Below, piece by piece: positions 8,035 through 16,312 of a stretch of 34,586 nucleotides of DNA. The stretch comes from Halobacteriales archaeon. Its GTDB lineage: Archaea; Halobacteriota; Halobacteria; Halorutilales; JAHENH01. How positions within the stretch are numbered: the first letter of the stretch is position 1; each line of letters starts with the position of its first letter. The notes beneath the pieces were generated by a model that saw nothing but the letters and a program-made list of their open reading frames with translations, did not search any database and was not told the DNA's origin. Location of the stretch: the NCBI GenBank assembly GCA_018609935.1, contig JAHENH010000033.1:1-34586 (forward strand). Direction: 5' to 3'. Position numbers and translations under genes: made by a program.

Positions 8035-9318
8035 ATGAATTTAGATGTTTTAGTTTATATGGAATCTAAAATTACTGGAGGGTTGATATATAAAAAGGGA
8101 AAAATAATAGAAAAAGACATTGGTATAGAAAATGGAAAAATAAAAAAAATAGATAATAATATAGGAAAAGCAAAAAAAGAAATAGACGGATCAAAATGTT
8201 TAATTCTACCTGGATTGGTTAACTCCCATACACATGCAGCTATGTCTCTAATGAGAGGTTATTCAGATGCACTACCGCTAAATAAATGGTTAAATGAAAT
8301 ATGGAAAATAGAAGATAAACTACAACCTGAGGATGTCAAAATTGGAACAAAACTTGCATGTCTTGAAATGATAAAAACTGGAACTACTGCTTTTGCCGAT
8401 ATGTATTTCCATATGAATAAAGTAGCAGACGTAGTTGAAAAATCAGGTCTACGCGCCTGTTTAGGATATGGAATGATTGGAGAAAACAAAAAAGGAAAAG
8501 AAGAACTTGATAATGCAATAGAATTTGCACTAAGAAATGAAAAAACTAAAAAAATTAAAAAAATGATAACACCACATTCAGCTTACACATGTGATGGATA
8601 TGTTCTTAAAAATTCAGCAAAAAAAGCTAGAGAACTTAACCTATCTCTACACATACATCTAAATGAAACAAAAGAGGAGATAGAAGATATAAAAGAAAAA
8701 AGAGGAGAAAACCCTACGGAATACCTTAATTCGTTAGATTTCTGGAAAGGTAAATCATTTGTGGCTCATGGAACCCATTTTGAAAGATCAGAGCTTGATA
8801 TTTTAGATAAGAAAAATATAGGAGTTGTACATTGTCCTTCAGCTAATATGAAGCTTGGATCCGGTTCAGCACCTATAAAAAAAATGATAAATAAAAACAT
8901 CGAAATAGCTATAGGAACAGATGGTCCAGCTTCGAATAATACCCTTGATATGTTTGAAGAAATGAAACAAGCTGCATTACTTTTAAATAGTAGAGGTATA
9001 CAGATATCACCTAAAAAAATTTTAGAAATGGCTACAAAAAACGGATCCAATTTTTTAGGATTTAATAGCGGTAAAATAGAAGAAGGAAAAAACGCTGACC
9101 TAATATTTTTAGACCTTACTTCCACAAATTTACATCCGCAACATAATCTACTATCTAATATAATATATTCAACCAAAGGGGAGAATATCAAATCTACAAT
9201 GATTGGAGGGAAAATTATAATGGAAGATGGAAAAATAAAAACTCTGAATAAACAAAAAATAATAAATAAAGCAGAAGAAAAAGCAAAAAAACTCGCTTCA
9301 AAAGCTTCCCAAACATAA
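8035..9318 (+). CDS. dadD: 5'-deoxyadenosine / methylthioadenosine / S-adenosylhomocysteine deaminase (DadD/MtaD family)
   Basis: This amidohydrolase deaminates the adenine of SAH, MTA and 5'-deoxyadenosine, recycling SAM by-products. Metal ligands are visible: His65-x-His67 in GLVNSHTHAAM, His206/His208 in SLHIHLNETKEE, a His in VAHGTH, and Asp296 in IGTDGPASNN. The GSGSAP and TKNGSNFLGF blocks are also typical. At 427 residues it is full length. The protein is unusually Lys-rich, and the DNA is A-rich on the coding strand. The ATG at 8035 has a weak AAAGGA ribosome site. A downstream ATG at 8059 cannot be excluded and would widen the gap to mptG. Confidence 0.92.
   Translation: MNLDVLVYMESKITGGLIYKKGKIIEKDIGIENGKIKKIDNNIGKAKKEIDGSKCLILPGLVNSHTHAAMSLMRGYSDALPLNKWLNEIWKIEDKLQPEDVKIGTKLACLEMIKTGTTAFADMYFHMNKVADVVEKSGLRACLGYGMIGENKKGKEELDNAIEFALRNEKTKKIKKMITPHSAYTCDGYVLKNSAKKARELNLSLHIHLNETKEEIEDIKEKRGENPTEYLNSLDFWKGKSFVAHGTHFERSELDILDKKNIGVVHCPSANMKLGSGSAPIKKMINKNIEIAIGTDGPASNNTLDMFEEMKQAALLLNSRGIQISPKKILEMATKNGSNFLGFNSGKIEEGKNADLIFLDLTSTNLHPQHNLLSNIIYSTKGENIKSTMIGGKIIMEDGKIKTLNKQKIINKAEEKAKKLASKASQT
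8053..8060 (-). promoter_or_regulatory. Candidate TATA box for mptG inside dadD
   Basis: On the minus strand ATATAAAC lies about 30 bp before the mptG ATG at 8025, near the usual archaeal distance for a transcript with a very short leader. It falls inside the first codons of dadD. The site is called by sequence and spacing only. Confidence 0.3.
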
Positions 9319-9476
9319 AAGGATCAAAGACAAAATATAATTATGTAGTAAGTAACTTAAAAATAGACATCGAAAACAGAATTTTTATCTAGATGTATTT
9401 ATCTAATATATAAAGATATGATCTTAAATATAATGTTCACATAAACCATACAAATATATAGTTCAAATAGAACAAT

Positions 9477-9857
9477 ATGGAGATAGAGATAGATACAAAA
9501 AAAAGAATAGAGATAATAGATATTACTTCGGATATAGAAGAAAAAATTGATATAAAAGAAGGAATATGTAACGTTTTTGTACCGCATACGACATCAGCTG
9601 TAACAATTAATGAGTCAGAACCAAGATTACTGAATGATATAAAAACCTTATTAGAAAAAATAGTAGCAGAGGAAAAATGGAAACACAATGAGATAGATGA
9701 CAATGCAGATGCACATCTACGGTCTATATTATTAGAATCTAATTTATCTATACCAATAAAAAATCAAAATTTAAGATTGGGATCATGGCAGAGTATACTA
9801 TTTTTTGAAGGAGACGGCCCAAGAAAAAGAAAAGTCATTATTAAAACTATACAATAA
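9477..9857 (+). CDS. YjbQ/UPF0047 family protein (secondary thiamine-phosphate synthase-like)
   Basis: This is a small trimeric metal-binding fold found across life. Some members substitute weakly for thiamine-phosphate synthase, but the true role is unsettled. Signatures are VPHTTSAVTINESEP (residues 36-50), DDNADAHL, and the C-terminal LRLGSWQSILFFEGDGPRKRKV block. At 126 residues it is slightly shorter than the usual 135-140. It stands alone, with an AT-rich spacer on both sides and a possible TATA element (AAATATATA) shortly before the ATG. Confidence 0.92.
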   Translation: MEIEIDTKKRIEIIDITSDIEEKIDIKEGICNVFVPHTTSAVTINESEPRLLNDIKTLLEKIVAEEKWKHNEIDDNADAHLRSILLESNLSIPIKNQNLRLGSWQSILFFEGDGPRKRKVIIKTIQ

Positions 9858-10034
9858 ATATACGTTAACTGCTATTTGTTTTATTTTATATATATTAACA
9901 TCTAATATATCAAATAATATTATCGGTTAGCTTCTCGGTTAGAGTAGGATAATTTAGTTAAAATCATATATTGATTAGAAATTTCTTAGTTTTATAAAAA
10001 TTATATTCCGATATTATTTCTGTAGGCTGTGTTG

Positions 10035-10766
10035 TCACTCTATATAGGATGTAGCTACTAACTCATTTGGATCATCTTTATATTTCTCCAATACTTCCTT
10101 TGCTTTTCCCTCATTCATCTGTTTTAGGGTTTTAGCAGCACTTACTCTAATACTCTCTTTTTCGTTTTTTAATATCCGGTCTAATTTTTCTATGATTTCA
10201 TTTTCATCTATCTCACTATTTCCGAGGTTTTCGTTATTTTTCTTTAATATTTGTCCTATTGATTTAACTGCAGTACTTCTAACCTGTGATGAATCATCCT
10301 CAAGTGCCTCTAAAAGTATAGATAGCCCATCAACACTACCAATTTTGCCTAAAGCTTCTGCTGACTTTACTCTAACATGAGGTTCAACTCTAGCTTCAGA
10401 ACCTAGATACTTTGAGATTTTATCTATAGATCCAGAACTCTCTATTCTTCCTAAAGCTTCTATTGCATAAGGACGCATATCACTATCGTCCAATATTTCT
10501 TCTAATATATCTACAGCTTTTTCATCGCCTATCCATCCTAATGCTTCTATCATTTCTTCCCTCATAAAGTCCACATCAAACCCATCTAGCTGTAATGCTT
10601 CAATCAATGGATCTGGGTTATTTTCAGCTTTGAAACTCTTTACAGCACTCAACTCGGGTGGAAACTCAGTAAATTCATTATCATAAAAACCCAACTCTTC
10701 TAGTTTCTCTCTAGTTGTAGATGGGTCCTCTTTCTCTTCAGTGCTTTCTTCAGATTCTTCAGACAT
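10035..10766 (-). CDS. HEAT-repeat (PBS-lyase type) protein partnered with an NfuA-like gene
   Basis: The 243-residue acidic protein begins with a Ser/Glu-rich tail (residues 1-20). It then carries about five HEAT-like helical hairpins, recognised by repeats of the form AIEALGRI-ESS, SAEALGKIGSVDGL, STAVKSIGQIL and SAAKTLKQMNEGKA. Such repeats form a curved protein-binding scaffold; no catalytic residues are visible. It starts 2 bp after the stop of the NfuA-like gene, so the two form an operon. A role as an adaptor or maturation partner for Fe-S proteins is inference from that pairing alone. Confidence 0.8.
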   Translation of the reverse strand: MSEESEESTEEKEDPSTTREKLEELGFYDNEFTEFPPELSAVKSFKAENNPDPLIEALQLDGFDVDFMREEMIEALGWIGDEKAVDILEEILDDSDMRPYAIEALGRIESSGSIDKISKYLGSEARVEPHVRVKSAEALGKIGSVDGLSILLEALEDDSSQVRSTAVKSIGQILKKNNENLGNSEIDENEIIEKLDRILKNEKESIRVSAAKTLKQMNEGKAKEVLEKYKDDPNELVATSYIE

Positions 10767-10768
10767 TT

Positions 10769-11362
10769 TTAAACAGGTGGTTCTATTTCTGTGTGTTCTT
10801 CATCTCCTGTTTCAACTTCTACTCTGTTTACTCCATCAACTTCTCCTGGTAAGCTTCTTTTTATTGCTTTTAGGGTTTGGTTCGATATACCACAGTTAGA
10901 ACATGCTCCATCTAGTTTTATTTTTAAGTATCCTGTATCTCTATTTAAAACCTCAATTTGGGCTTTTCCTCCATGGCCTTTTATTTGTGGGAAATTACGA
11001 TCTAAAAATTCTTTAGCCCTCCCTTCAATGGAGTCATCGTATTCATTATTTTGTTCTTTGTTATATGGTTCTATTATTTTGAATCCTTCACGTCCATTTT
11101 CTTTAATCCAATCTATTTTTGATCCTTCTATTGCAGCAGATGATTTAGAATCTATATATAGATCAATACCATTAGATTCTATAACTATATCCTGATCGGT
11201 ATATTCATCAGAAAGTTCCAGTGTATATGAAGCATTTTCTTGGGAATACCGTATTTCTATTCTTATTCCATATCCTTTCATATCTCTTTCCTCCATCAGA
11301 GCTTTAGCTTTTTCAGCTGCATCAGGAGTTATTTCTATTATGTTATCTTTTGTATTTTTCAT
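10769..11362 (-). CDS. NfuA-like Fe-S carrier: degenerate A-type domain plus Nfu domain
   Basis: This predicted scaffold or carrier delivers [4Fe-4S] clusters to client proteins. Residues about 9-90 resemble an A-type (IscA/HesB) domain (ITPDAAEKAKALMEERD, then GYGIRIEIRYS). That domain has no cysteines, so it cannot bind a cluster, as in bacterial NfuA. Residues about 110-190 form an Nfu domain with the cluster ligands Cys-x-x-Cys in DGACSNCGIS. The 197-residue length and domain order match NfuA. It is first in an operon with the HEAT-repeat gene. The tail is acidic, as expected in a halophile. Partner proteins are unknown. Confidence 0.85.
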   Translation of the reverse strand: MKNTKDNIIEITPDAAEKAKALMEERDMKGYGIRIEIRYSQENASYTLELSDEYTDQDIVIESNGIDLYIDSKSSAAIEGSKIDWIKENGREGFKIIEPYNKEQNNEYDDSIEGRAKEFLDRNFPQIKGHGGKAQIEVLNRDTGYLKIKLDGACSNCGISNQTLKAIKRSLPGEVDGVNRVEVETGDEEHTEIEPPV

Positions 11363-11545
11363 CCTTTAATTTGTCTCGGAACCCAACAAACAAAAAAGTT
11401 ATCAGGTATTTGTTAGGCTATTTCCAAATCGTTATCCTCTATATATTATGGTTAGATGAAAATTTAAAGGATGAAAACCATGTTATAGACCCTACCTCTG
11501 GGATATAGTTAAAGTCAAATTACATTAATTTAAGGGTGGAATATA

Positions 11546-14155
11546 TCAAATAATATTGCTCCAGTCAATCATACGGCTATACACTTCGTCTTGGTTTAGT
11601 GTATCAATATTGCCGACAAGTATTAATGCTTTTTTAGCTCTTGTAAGGGCGACGTTTAATCTTCTATAATCATCAAAAACAGGGCTTTCAAGGTTATCTG
11701 TAACTACAAATGAAATTATTATTACGTCCTTACTTGATCCTTGGAACCTATCTACGGTATCTACATCTACGTTGTTTGGAACTCGTTTGTTTATCTCAGA
11801 TACTTGAGCTCTAAATGGTGTTATTATACCTATTGATTTTTCAGGGACTTTAGCATTTTTAAGTTCACTTATTATATCAGCTATTTTTTTAGCCTCTTTT
11901 ATATTTGTGTTTCCCTCCATATTGCCTTTAATAGATATAAAAGATACTTGGTCATCTAGATAACTTGGAAGATTATTCAACGATACATTAGGTATATCTT
12001 CTAGGGTCTGGCTTGCAATTTTATAGTTAGCAGGACGTAGGTTACCATCATAAAATTCTTTTGAGGGAAAAGATTGAATACGTTGAGCCATTCTATATTG
12101 TTCTTCAAGAGTTATAGTTGCTTCAGGATATCTATCAATAAGTTTTTCAAATAGTGAAGAATTCGTTTCTGTCTTTGTTACAGAAGGTAGTTGTTTATGA
12201 TCTCCAACTAATATAAAAACGTCACCTAGGTTTATTGCAGATAAAGTTTCAGGTTCGGTTAGTTGGCCAGCTTCGTCTATAATTACTACATCAAAATTTT
12301 GTTCTCTCATAATTTTCGAACTGCATGTGGTAGCCGTTGCCGCTATAAGGTTAGCTTTTTTAAATTTTTTATAATCTGTTTTTACCTGTACGTCTAAAAG
12401 ATCATCACTAATTCTAGTCTCAGACCCTATACGAATAAAGTCGTTAAACCCTTGTTGTCTTAAAATTTTAAGAACATTATCCACTGCCCTATTTGTTAAA
12501 GCAGAAATAAGTATTCTATCCCCTCTACTAATTAAAGCTTGGATTAGCTGTGTTATAGTGTATGTTTTTCCTGTACCTGGAGGGCCATGAATCAAAGCAA
12601 AATCCTTTGCATTAAACGCTTTTCTTACTGCTTTGTTTTGAAGAGTGTTATCTTTTATAAACACCTGTTCTTTATCATCAAATCTAGGTTCGGTTCTACC
12701 AAAAATTATATCTTTTTTTCGTTCATCTTCTTTCAGAATAAATTCATATACAGAAGTAAGCATTCTATCAACAGTGAACTCAGAAGGATAAACATCTAAA
12801 CGTGAAGGATCCACAAATTCATCAGTTATAATAACAGCTTCATCTGGGCCTATTTTTTCTACCCAGGCTAATTCACCAGTTTCAGGATTTCCATCACTTG
12901 CTATAACAAGATCGCCTGCTTGGATCTTAGATACTTGGTTCTTAATTTTAGTTTTAATTTTCCATTTACCGTTATCCTGTTTCTTTGAATTTACAAGATC
13001 CAAATCTATTAGAGCTTTATCTCCGGTGTTTTTTTCCCAAAGATTTTGATATTCTTTATAGATAGCTAATCTTTCATTATGAAGGAATTTATACTGATCA
13101 CTAAAATAATCTCTCTCATTTTGTGGTAGTTTCTCACCTATTTTTCCCGCCTTTGATTTTTGGTCTAGACGACCTGAAACTACCAGACAGTGATCTTGTT
13201 CAAAACAATAATCACATATAGCTTCTCCCTCATACCCAGAAGGTATTGTCCTATTAAGTTCTGTTACAGCTATTTCGTTCCTCTTTTTGAGGATAAACTT
13301 TAAAAATCCTTTAGATATAGAAAATTCCTTAGAAACAGATAGATCACCTGTTTCTTTTCTTCTATCTAGTAAGGAATTTCCAGTATATAAAACTGTACCA
13401 GTATCAATATTTCTTTTCTCTTGGTCTTCAAGTAATAGAGCATATGAACCGACTTGTATTTTATCATGAAATCGGGGTTCGTTTTTAGTGTTTTTACCAG
13501 TTTTTAATTCTACTGGATAGCCTTGACGTATTGCATCACATCTACCTTTAATTCCAAAATTTTTACTTATTAAAGTATATTCGCTTCTCCAATCATCATT
13601 TTTCATTAATTTCTCTTGTTTCAGCCAATTTTTTATTGCGTCACTATGTTTTTTAATATCATTTTTTATATCATCTATATCCTTATCTAATATACCAAGC
13701 TCAATTTTTGATTCCTTCACTCTATTTTCTATTGAATTTTCTATATTTTGCCCTCTAAGAATATCTCCAAAAACTTTATGCACAATTGTACCTTTAACTA
13801 CTGGATATTTTAAAGGAGTGCCAGAAATTTTATTCAAATAATGCATTCTAGGACACTGAACCCATGCTCTAATTTCTGTAACATCTACGAGGAAAAAAGG
13901 CTCTAATACAACATATGAATCTCCTGTAGTAGAATAGTTTTCCTTACCTTGAAAGCTCGATTGTTTGACATTTGTAGCTAATAATTCAGTTCCAGAACCT
14001 AAATAATCCTCCATATCTACCCAACCACCCCATAACCTAAGAGTTATTTCTTCACCATCAGAAAGAAGAATTAATTCTAAAAAATCGCGTTTTCCATACT
14101 TTGTTTCAGTAGTAGTTTTTTCATCAATCTCTAAAATAGATCCTCTAATATCCAC
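11546..14155 (-). CDS. Dna2-type nuclease-helicase with Cas4/RecB-like Fe-S nuclease domain
   Basis: This predicted SF1 5'-3' helicase fused to a PD-(D/E)xK nuclease probably acts in DNA end resection, Okazaki flap processing or repair. Residues 1-90 look like a small beta-rich OB-type domain (ISLE/LRLWGGW). The nuclease has Cys101, Asp208 (GRCDAIR) and Glu216-x-Lys218 (VELK). A cysteine trio at 314, 317 and 323 completes a four-Cys Fe-S site. The helicase has Walker A HGPPGTGKT (523-531), Walker B IDEAGQ (626-631), VGDHKQLPS, EEQYRMA, and VDRFQGSSKDVIIIS with a C-terminal LTRAKKAL motif. At 869 residues it is complete. It is a single gene with no cas genes beside it, so Cas4-like adaptation is unlikely. 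Confidence 0.9.
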   Translation of the reverse strand: MDIRGSILEIDEKTTTETKYGKRDFLELILLSDGEEITLRLWGGWVDMEDYLGSGTELLATNVKQSSFQGKENYSTTGDSYVVLEPFFLVDVTEIRAWVQCPRMHYLNKISGTPLKYPVVKGTIVHKVFGDILRGQNIENSIENRVKESKIELGILDKDIDDIKNDIKKHSDAIKNWLKQEKLMKNDDWRSEYTLISKNFGIKGRCDAIRQGYPVELKTGKNTKNEPRFHDKIQVGSYALLLEDQEKRNIDTGTVLYTGNSLLDRRKETGDLSVSKEFSISKGFLKFILKKRNEIAVTELNRTIPSGYEGEAICDYCFEQDHCLVVSGRLDQKSKAGKIGEKLPQNERDYFSDQYKFLHNERLAIYKEYQNLWEKNTGDKALIDLDLVNSKKQDNGKWKIKTKIKNQVSKIQAGDLVIASDGNPETGELAWVEKIGPDEAVIITDEFVDPSRLDVYPSEFTVDRMLTSVYEFILKEDERKKDIIFGRTEPRFDDKEQVFIKDNTLQNKAVRKAFNAKDFALIHGPPGTGKTYTITQLIQALISRGDRILISALTNRAVDNVLKILRQQGFNDFIRIGSETRISDDLLDVQVKTDYKKFKKANLIAATATTCSSKIMREQNFDVVIIDEAGQLTEPETLSAINLGDVFILVGDHKQLPSVTKTETNSSLFEKLIDRYPEATITLEEQYRMAQRIQSFPSKEFYDGNLRPANYKIASQTLEDIPNVSLNNLPSYLDDQVSFISIKGNMEGNTNIKEAKKIADIISELKNAKVPEKSIGIITPFRAQVSEINKRVPNNVDVDTVDRFQGSSKDVIIISFVVTDNLESPVFDDYRRLNVALTRAKKALILVGNIDTLNQDEVYSRMIDWSNII

Positions 14156-14244
14156 TTCACATAAATAAAGAAATATTAAGAAAAAAGAATTTCCTTTTAA
14201 AATCTAATATATAAAAACCTAAACTAAAATAAGGTCTATATAAT

Positions 14245-14862
14245 TTATTTTTTCCAATACCACCAACTAAAAGATAGTAAAATAATAATTAATCCACCAG
14301 AAAAAAACAACAAACCAGGAGGTATGGAAGTAAGTATTCCATCAGAGACTTCCTGAACTCTAGATCCTTCAGTTTGAAGTTGGTTAATACCTACATTATT
14401 TTGGACATCCGACCTAGAAATAGAAGAATCAACAAACCACTGTACAAAAACACTTAAAAGACCTAATAAACCTATAGATCCTAAGAAACTTTTTAATACT
14501 TCTCTAAACTCAACTGCATCTCTTTCCCGTCCAGCAAAAATTAAAATAGGATTATCAGAGGGAGCATATACATTCATTTCATTTCCCTTAGATGAATAAA
14601 CAGTATCTGCAACACGTATTAGACCAGCATTTCTAAGATTTTCTATATGGTACTGAATATTTTGTACTGAGGAATCAAGCTGGTCAGCTAGTGCAGAGGC
14701 AGTGTCAGGAGTCTCATGTAAACTAGCAAGTATATCACGTGAAGTGTCAGAAGAAAGAGCAGATAAAAGTTGTTCTGTATCATCACTATCTAGACCAATA
14801 ACCTCTAATTCACCCTCTTGAATTGGTTTAACATCTGTATCTGTTGGAAAAATACTTGCCAT
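14245..14862 (-). CDS. Membrane-anchored winged-helix (ArsR-like) transcription regulator
   Basis: Residues 28-100 form a winged helix: TEQLLSALSSDTSRDILASL, a recognition helix (SVQNIQYHIENLRNAGLI), and a wing (VADTVYSSKGNEMNVYAP). Two hydrophobic segments follow at about 126-144 and 181-203, with a 36-residue polar loop between them, and the chain ends in a Lys-Lys tail. The topology puts the DNA-binding domain and the C-terminus in the cytoplasm and the loop outside. Such membrane-tethered ArsR-type regulators are, to my knowledge, frequent in haloarchaea. No target gene is obvious. Next to it is decayed DNA, so it may regulate a lost neighbour or a distant gene. Confidence 0.8.
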   Translation of the reverse strand: MASIFPTDTDVKPIQEGELEVIGLDSDDTEQLLSALSSDTSRDILASLHETPDTASALADQLDSSVQNIQYHIENLRNAGLIRVADTVYSSKGNEMNVYAPSDNPILIFAGRERDAVEFREVLKSFLGSIGLLGLLSVFVQWFVDSSISRSDVQNNVGINQLQTEGSRVQEVSDGILTSIPPGLLFFSGGLIIILLSFSWWYWKK

Positions 14863-15919
14863 TTCCTATAATATAACACACACTACTATAATACTTAGAA
14901 TTTTATATTTTTTATAGCTAAAATTAGTTTTTGCCAAAACATATCTATATAAGTTAAAGATATAATATCCACGGTAAACTAATATAACCTACTCTTAAAA
15001 AATAAAATACTTTCTAATAAAAACATATTCTAAAATTTTAACCAACTTTGATACTGATAAAGAAAAACGCAGTTCAAACACCTCCACAACTAATTTTCCA
15101 AGAGAAGATTGATATAAGATAGACTGAAAGACCTGTAAACCCAATTCCAGAAAATATTTACTGGCCTTATTAAACCCTCCAAAAAATATTATTCCAATAG
15201 AGCAGCTGCTACCACAAAGTATAGACAACTCTATAGGAGATACAAGAGTGGTTTATCCATAGATAAAGCAAGATAGCAAGTTATCCCATCTAAACCTGAA
15301 AATACTCTATCTTCTATTATATAATATACTCCAGATGTTTCAAGTGAGGAGGTTTCTCTGATTCACAATAGATAGACAAGCGCAATAATTCCCCCAACCA
15401 GATAATTTAATATTGTCAAAGTTGGAAGTTCAAGGCTTCATTTACAATCATTGAAAGCACTAAAAATATACTCCAAAGAAACATCGAAATAAAAAAGAAT
15501 TACTGGTTTACCAATAATATTCGCAATATTTGAACTAAAGATAAGACTTTTTTAAGAAAACTTTAGACTGCATATAATACCTACTATTTTTTGGTAGGCG
15601 TCTGTAGTCTTATTTCAAATCAAAACTTCAAAAAGGAACATCGAATTCACTAATTAAATTATAGAAAAGTATTGTTTTCCCACTTCTGAATTATCAACCG
15701 TCAACAATTTTTCTAACTAGTTAATTATGTAAGATTTGAATATTCCCAAAATAAACATTATATACGCTATTTTTCTCAAACCTATATTTTGATATATTCT
15801 CCACAATATACCTTAGTATCTTTTTCTCAATTATCATAAGTACTCATCATAGTATGTGAGAAACACCTTAGTTATTCCAAGCAACTGGAGCCTTTTGGAA
15901 AATTATGAATTAATTTATT
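14863..15919. other. About 1 kb without an intact gene: decayed DNA
   Basis: No open frame here has convincing family resemblance. On the minus strand between about 15480 and 15080 one frame reads as a hydrophobic protein interrupted by TGA, TAG and TAA, with segments such as YLVGGIIALVYLL, GVYYIIEDRVFSGLDGI and YFVVAAALLE. It looks like the remains of an unidentified membrane protein. The rest is AT-rich, with one strong hairpin at 15565-15610. The neighbouring pseudogenes make decay the best explanation. Confidence 0.5.
15565..15610. repeat. Imperfect 13-bp stem hairpin in decayed DNA
   Basis: AGACTGCA at 15565-15572 pairs with TGTAGTCT at 15603-15610 (one G-U). Inside it, CCTAC pairs with GTAGG around a T-rich loop. 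It may be a terminator, a small RNA or the end of a lost mobile element; nothing visible decides between these. Confidence 0.4.
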
Positions 15920-16230
15920 TTATGTTTCAATTAGCCCGAAGTGAATCCCTATATTTTCTTCTTTAGCTCTTTCATATATGAGTTTAGATGAATATACATC
16001 TTGTATAGCTAGTCCTGTAGAGTCAAAAATAGTTATATCTTCCTTTTTTCCCTACCATTTAATTCACCAGAAACTATCTACCCTATTTCTCCATGTATAT
16101 CCTCTTTCTCTAATACGTCCTCAGATACTGCCGTATTTATTTCACCGCTTTCTGAGCATTGTTCCCAGTCATCTACAATTATGTTTGATTTTTTGAGTAA
16201 TTCTATAATAATGTTGGTTTGTAAGGAAGC
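15920..16230 (-). pseudogene. Ornithine cyclodeaminase / alanine dehydrogenase family, C-terminal remnant
   Basis: Reading the minus strand from 16230 gives ELLKKSNIIVDDWEQCSESG, EINTAVSEDVLEKEDIHGEIG, a TAG, IVSGELNGRE, a frameshift near 16040, then EDITIFDSTGLAIQDVYSSK and LIYERAKEENIG to a TAA at 15920. This is the C-terminal third of the ornithine cyclodeaminase/mu-crystallin family (VDDWEQ, GEI, FDSTGLAIQD). It carries one stop and one frameshift, and its upstream part is missing. Homology stops where the IS200/IS605 element begins. I found no convincing N-terminal half on the far side of the element. Confidence 0.8.
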
Positions 16231-16237
16231 AATAAAA

Positions 16238-16257
16238 CTCCCTCGTTCACGGGGGAG
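16238..16257 (+). repeat. Left-end subterminal hairpin of the IS element
   Basis: CTCCCTCG pairs fully (one G-U) with CGGGGGAG around a TTCA tetraloop. Together with the right-end hairpin it brackets tnpB. IS605-family ends are recognised as single-stranded hairpins, which fits. It could instead be a leftover right end of a second element, since a GGAAGC lies shortly upstream of it as at the true right end. Confidence 0.55.
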
Positions 16258-16312
16258 ATACATGGACTTCCTTACATAACATATTTACCATAAAACCATA
16301 AATATTGTATTG

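Noticed and set aside
11546..14155. Cas4 of a CRISPR system
   Set aside because: The nuclease domain is Cas4-like but fused to a full SF1 helicase, and there are no cas genes or repeats nearby; Dna2 is the better call.
14995..15228. 77-codon minus-strand open frame as a real gene
   Set aside because: It overlaps a different frame with membrane-protein character, has no ribosome site or family signature, and lies in decayed DNA.
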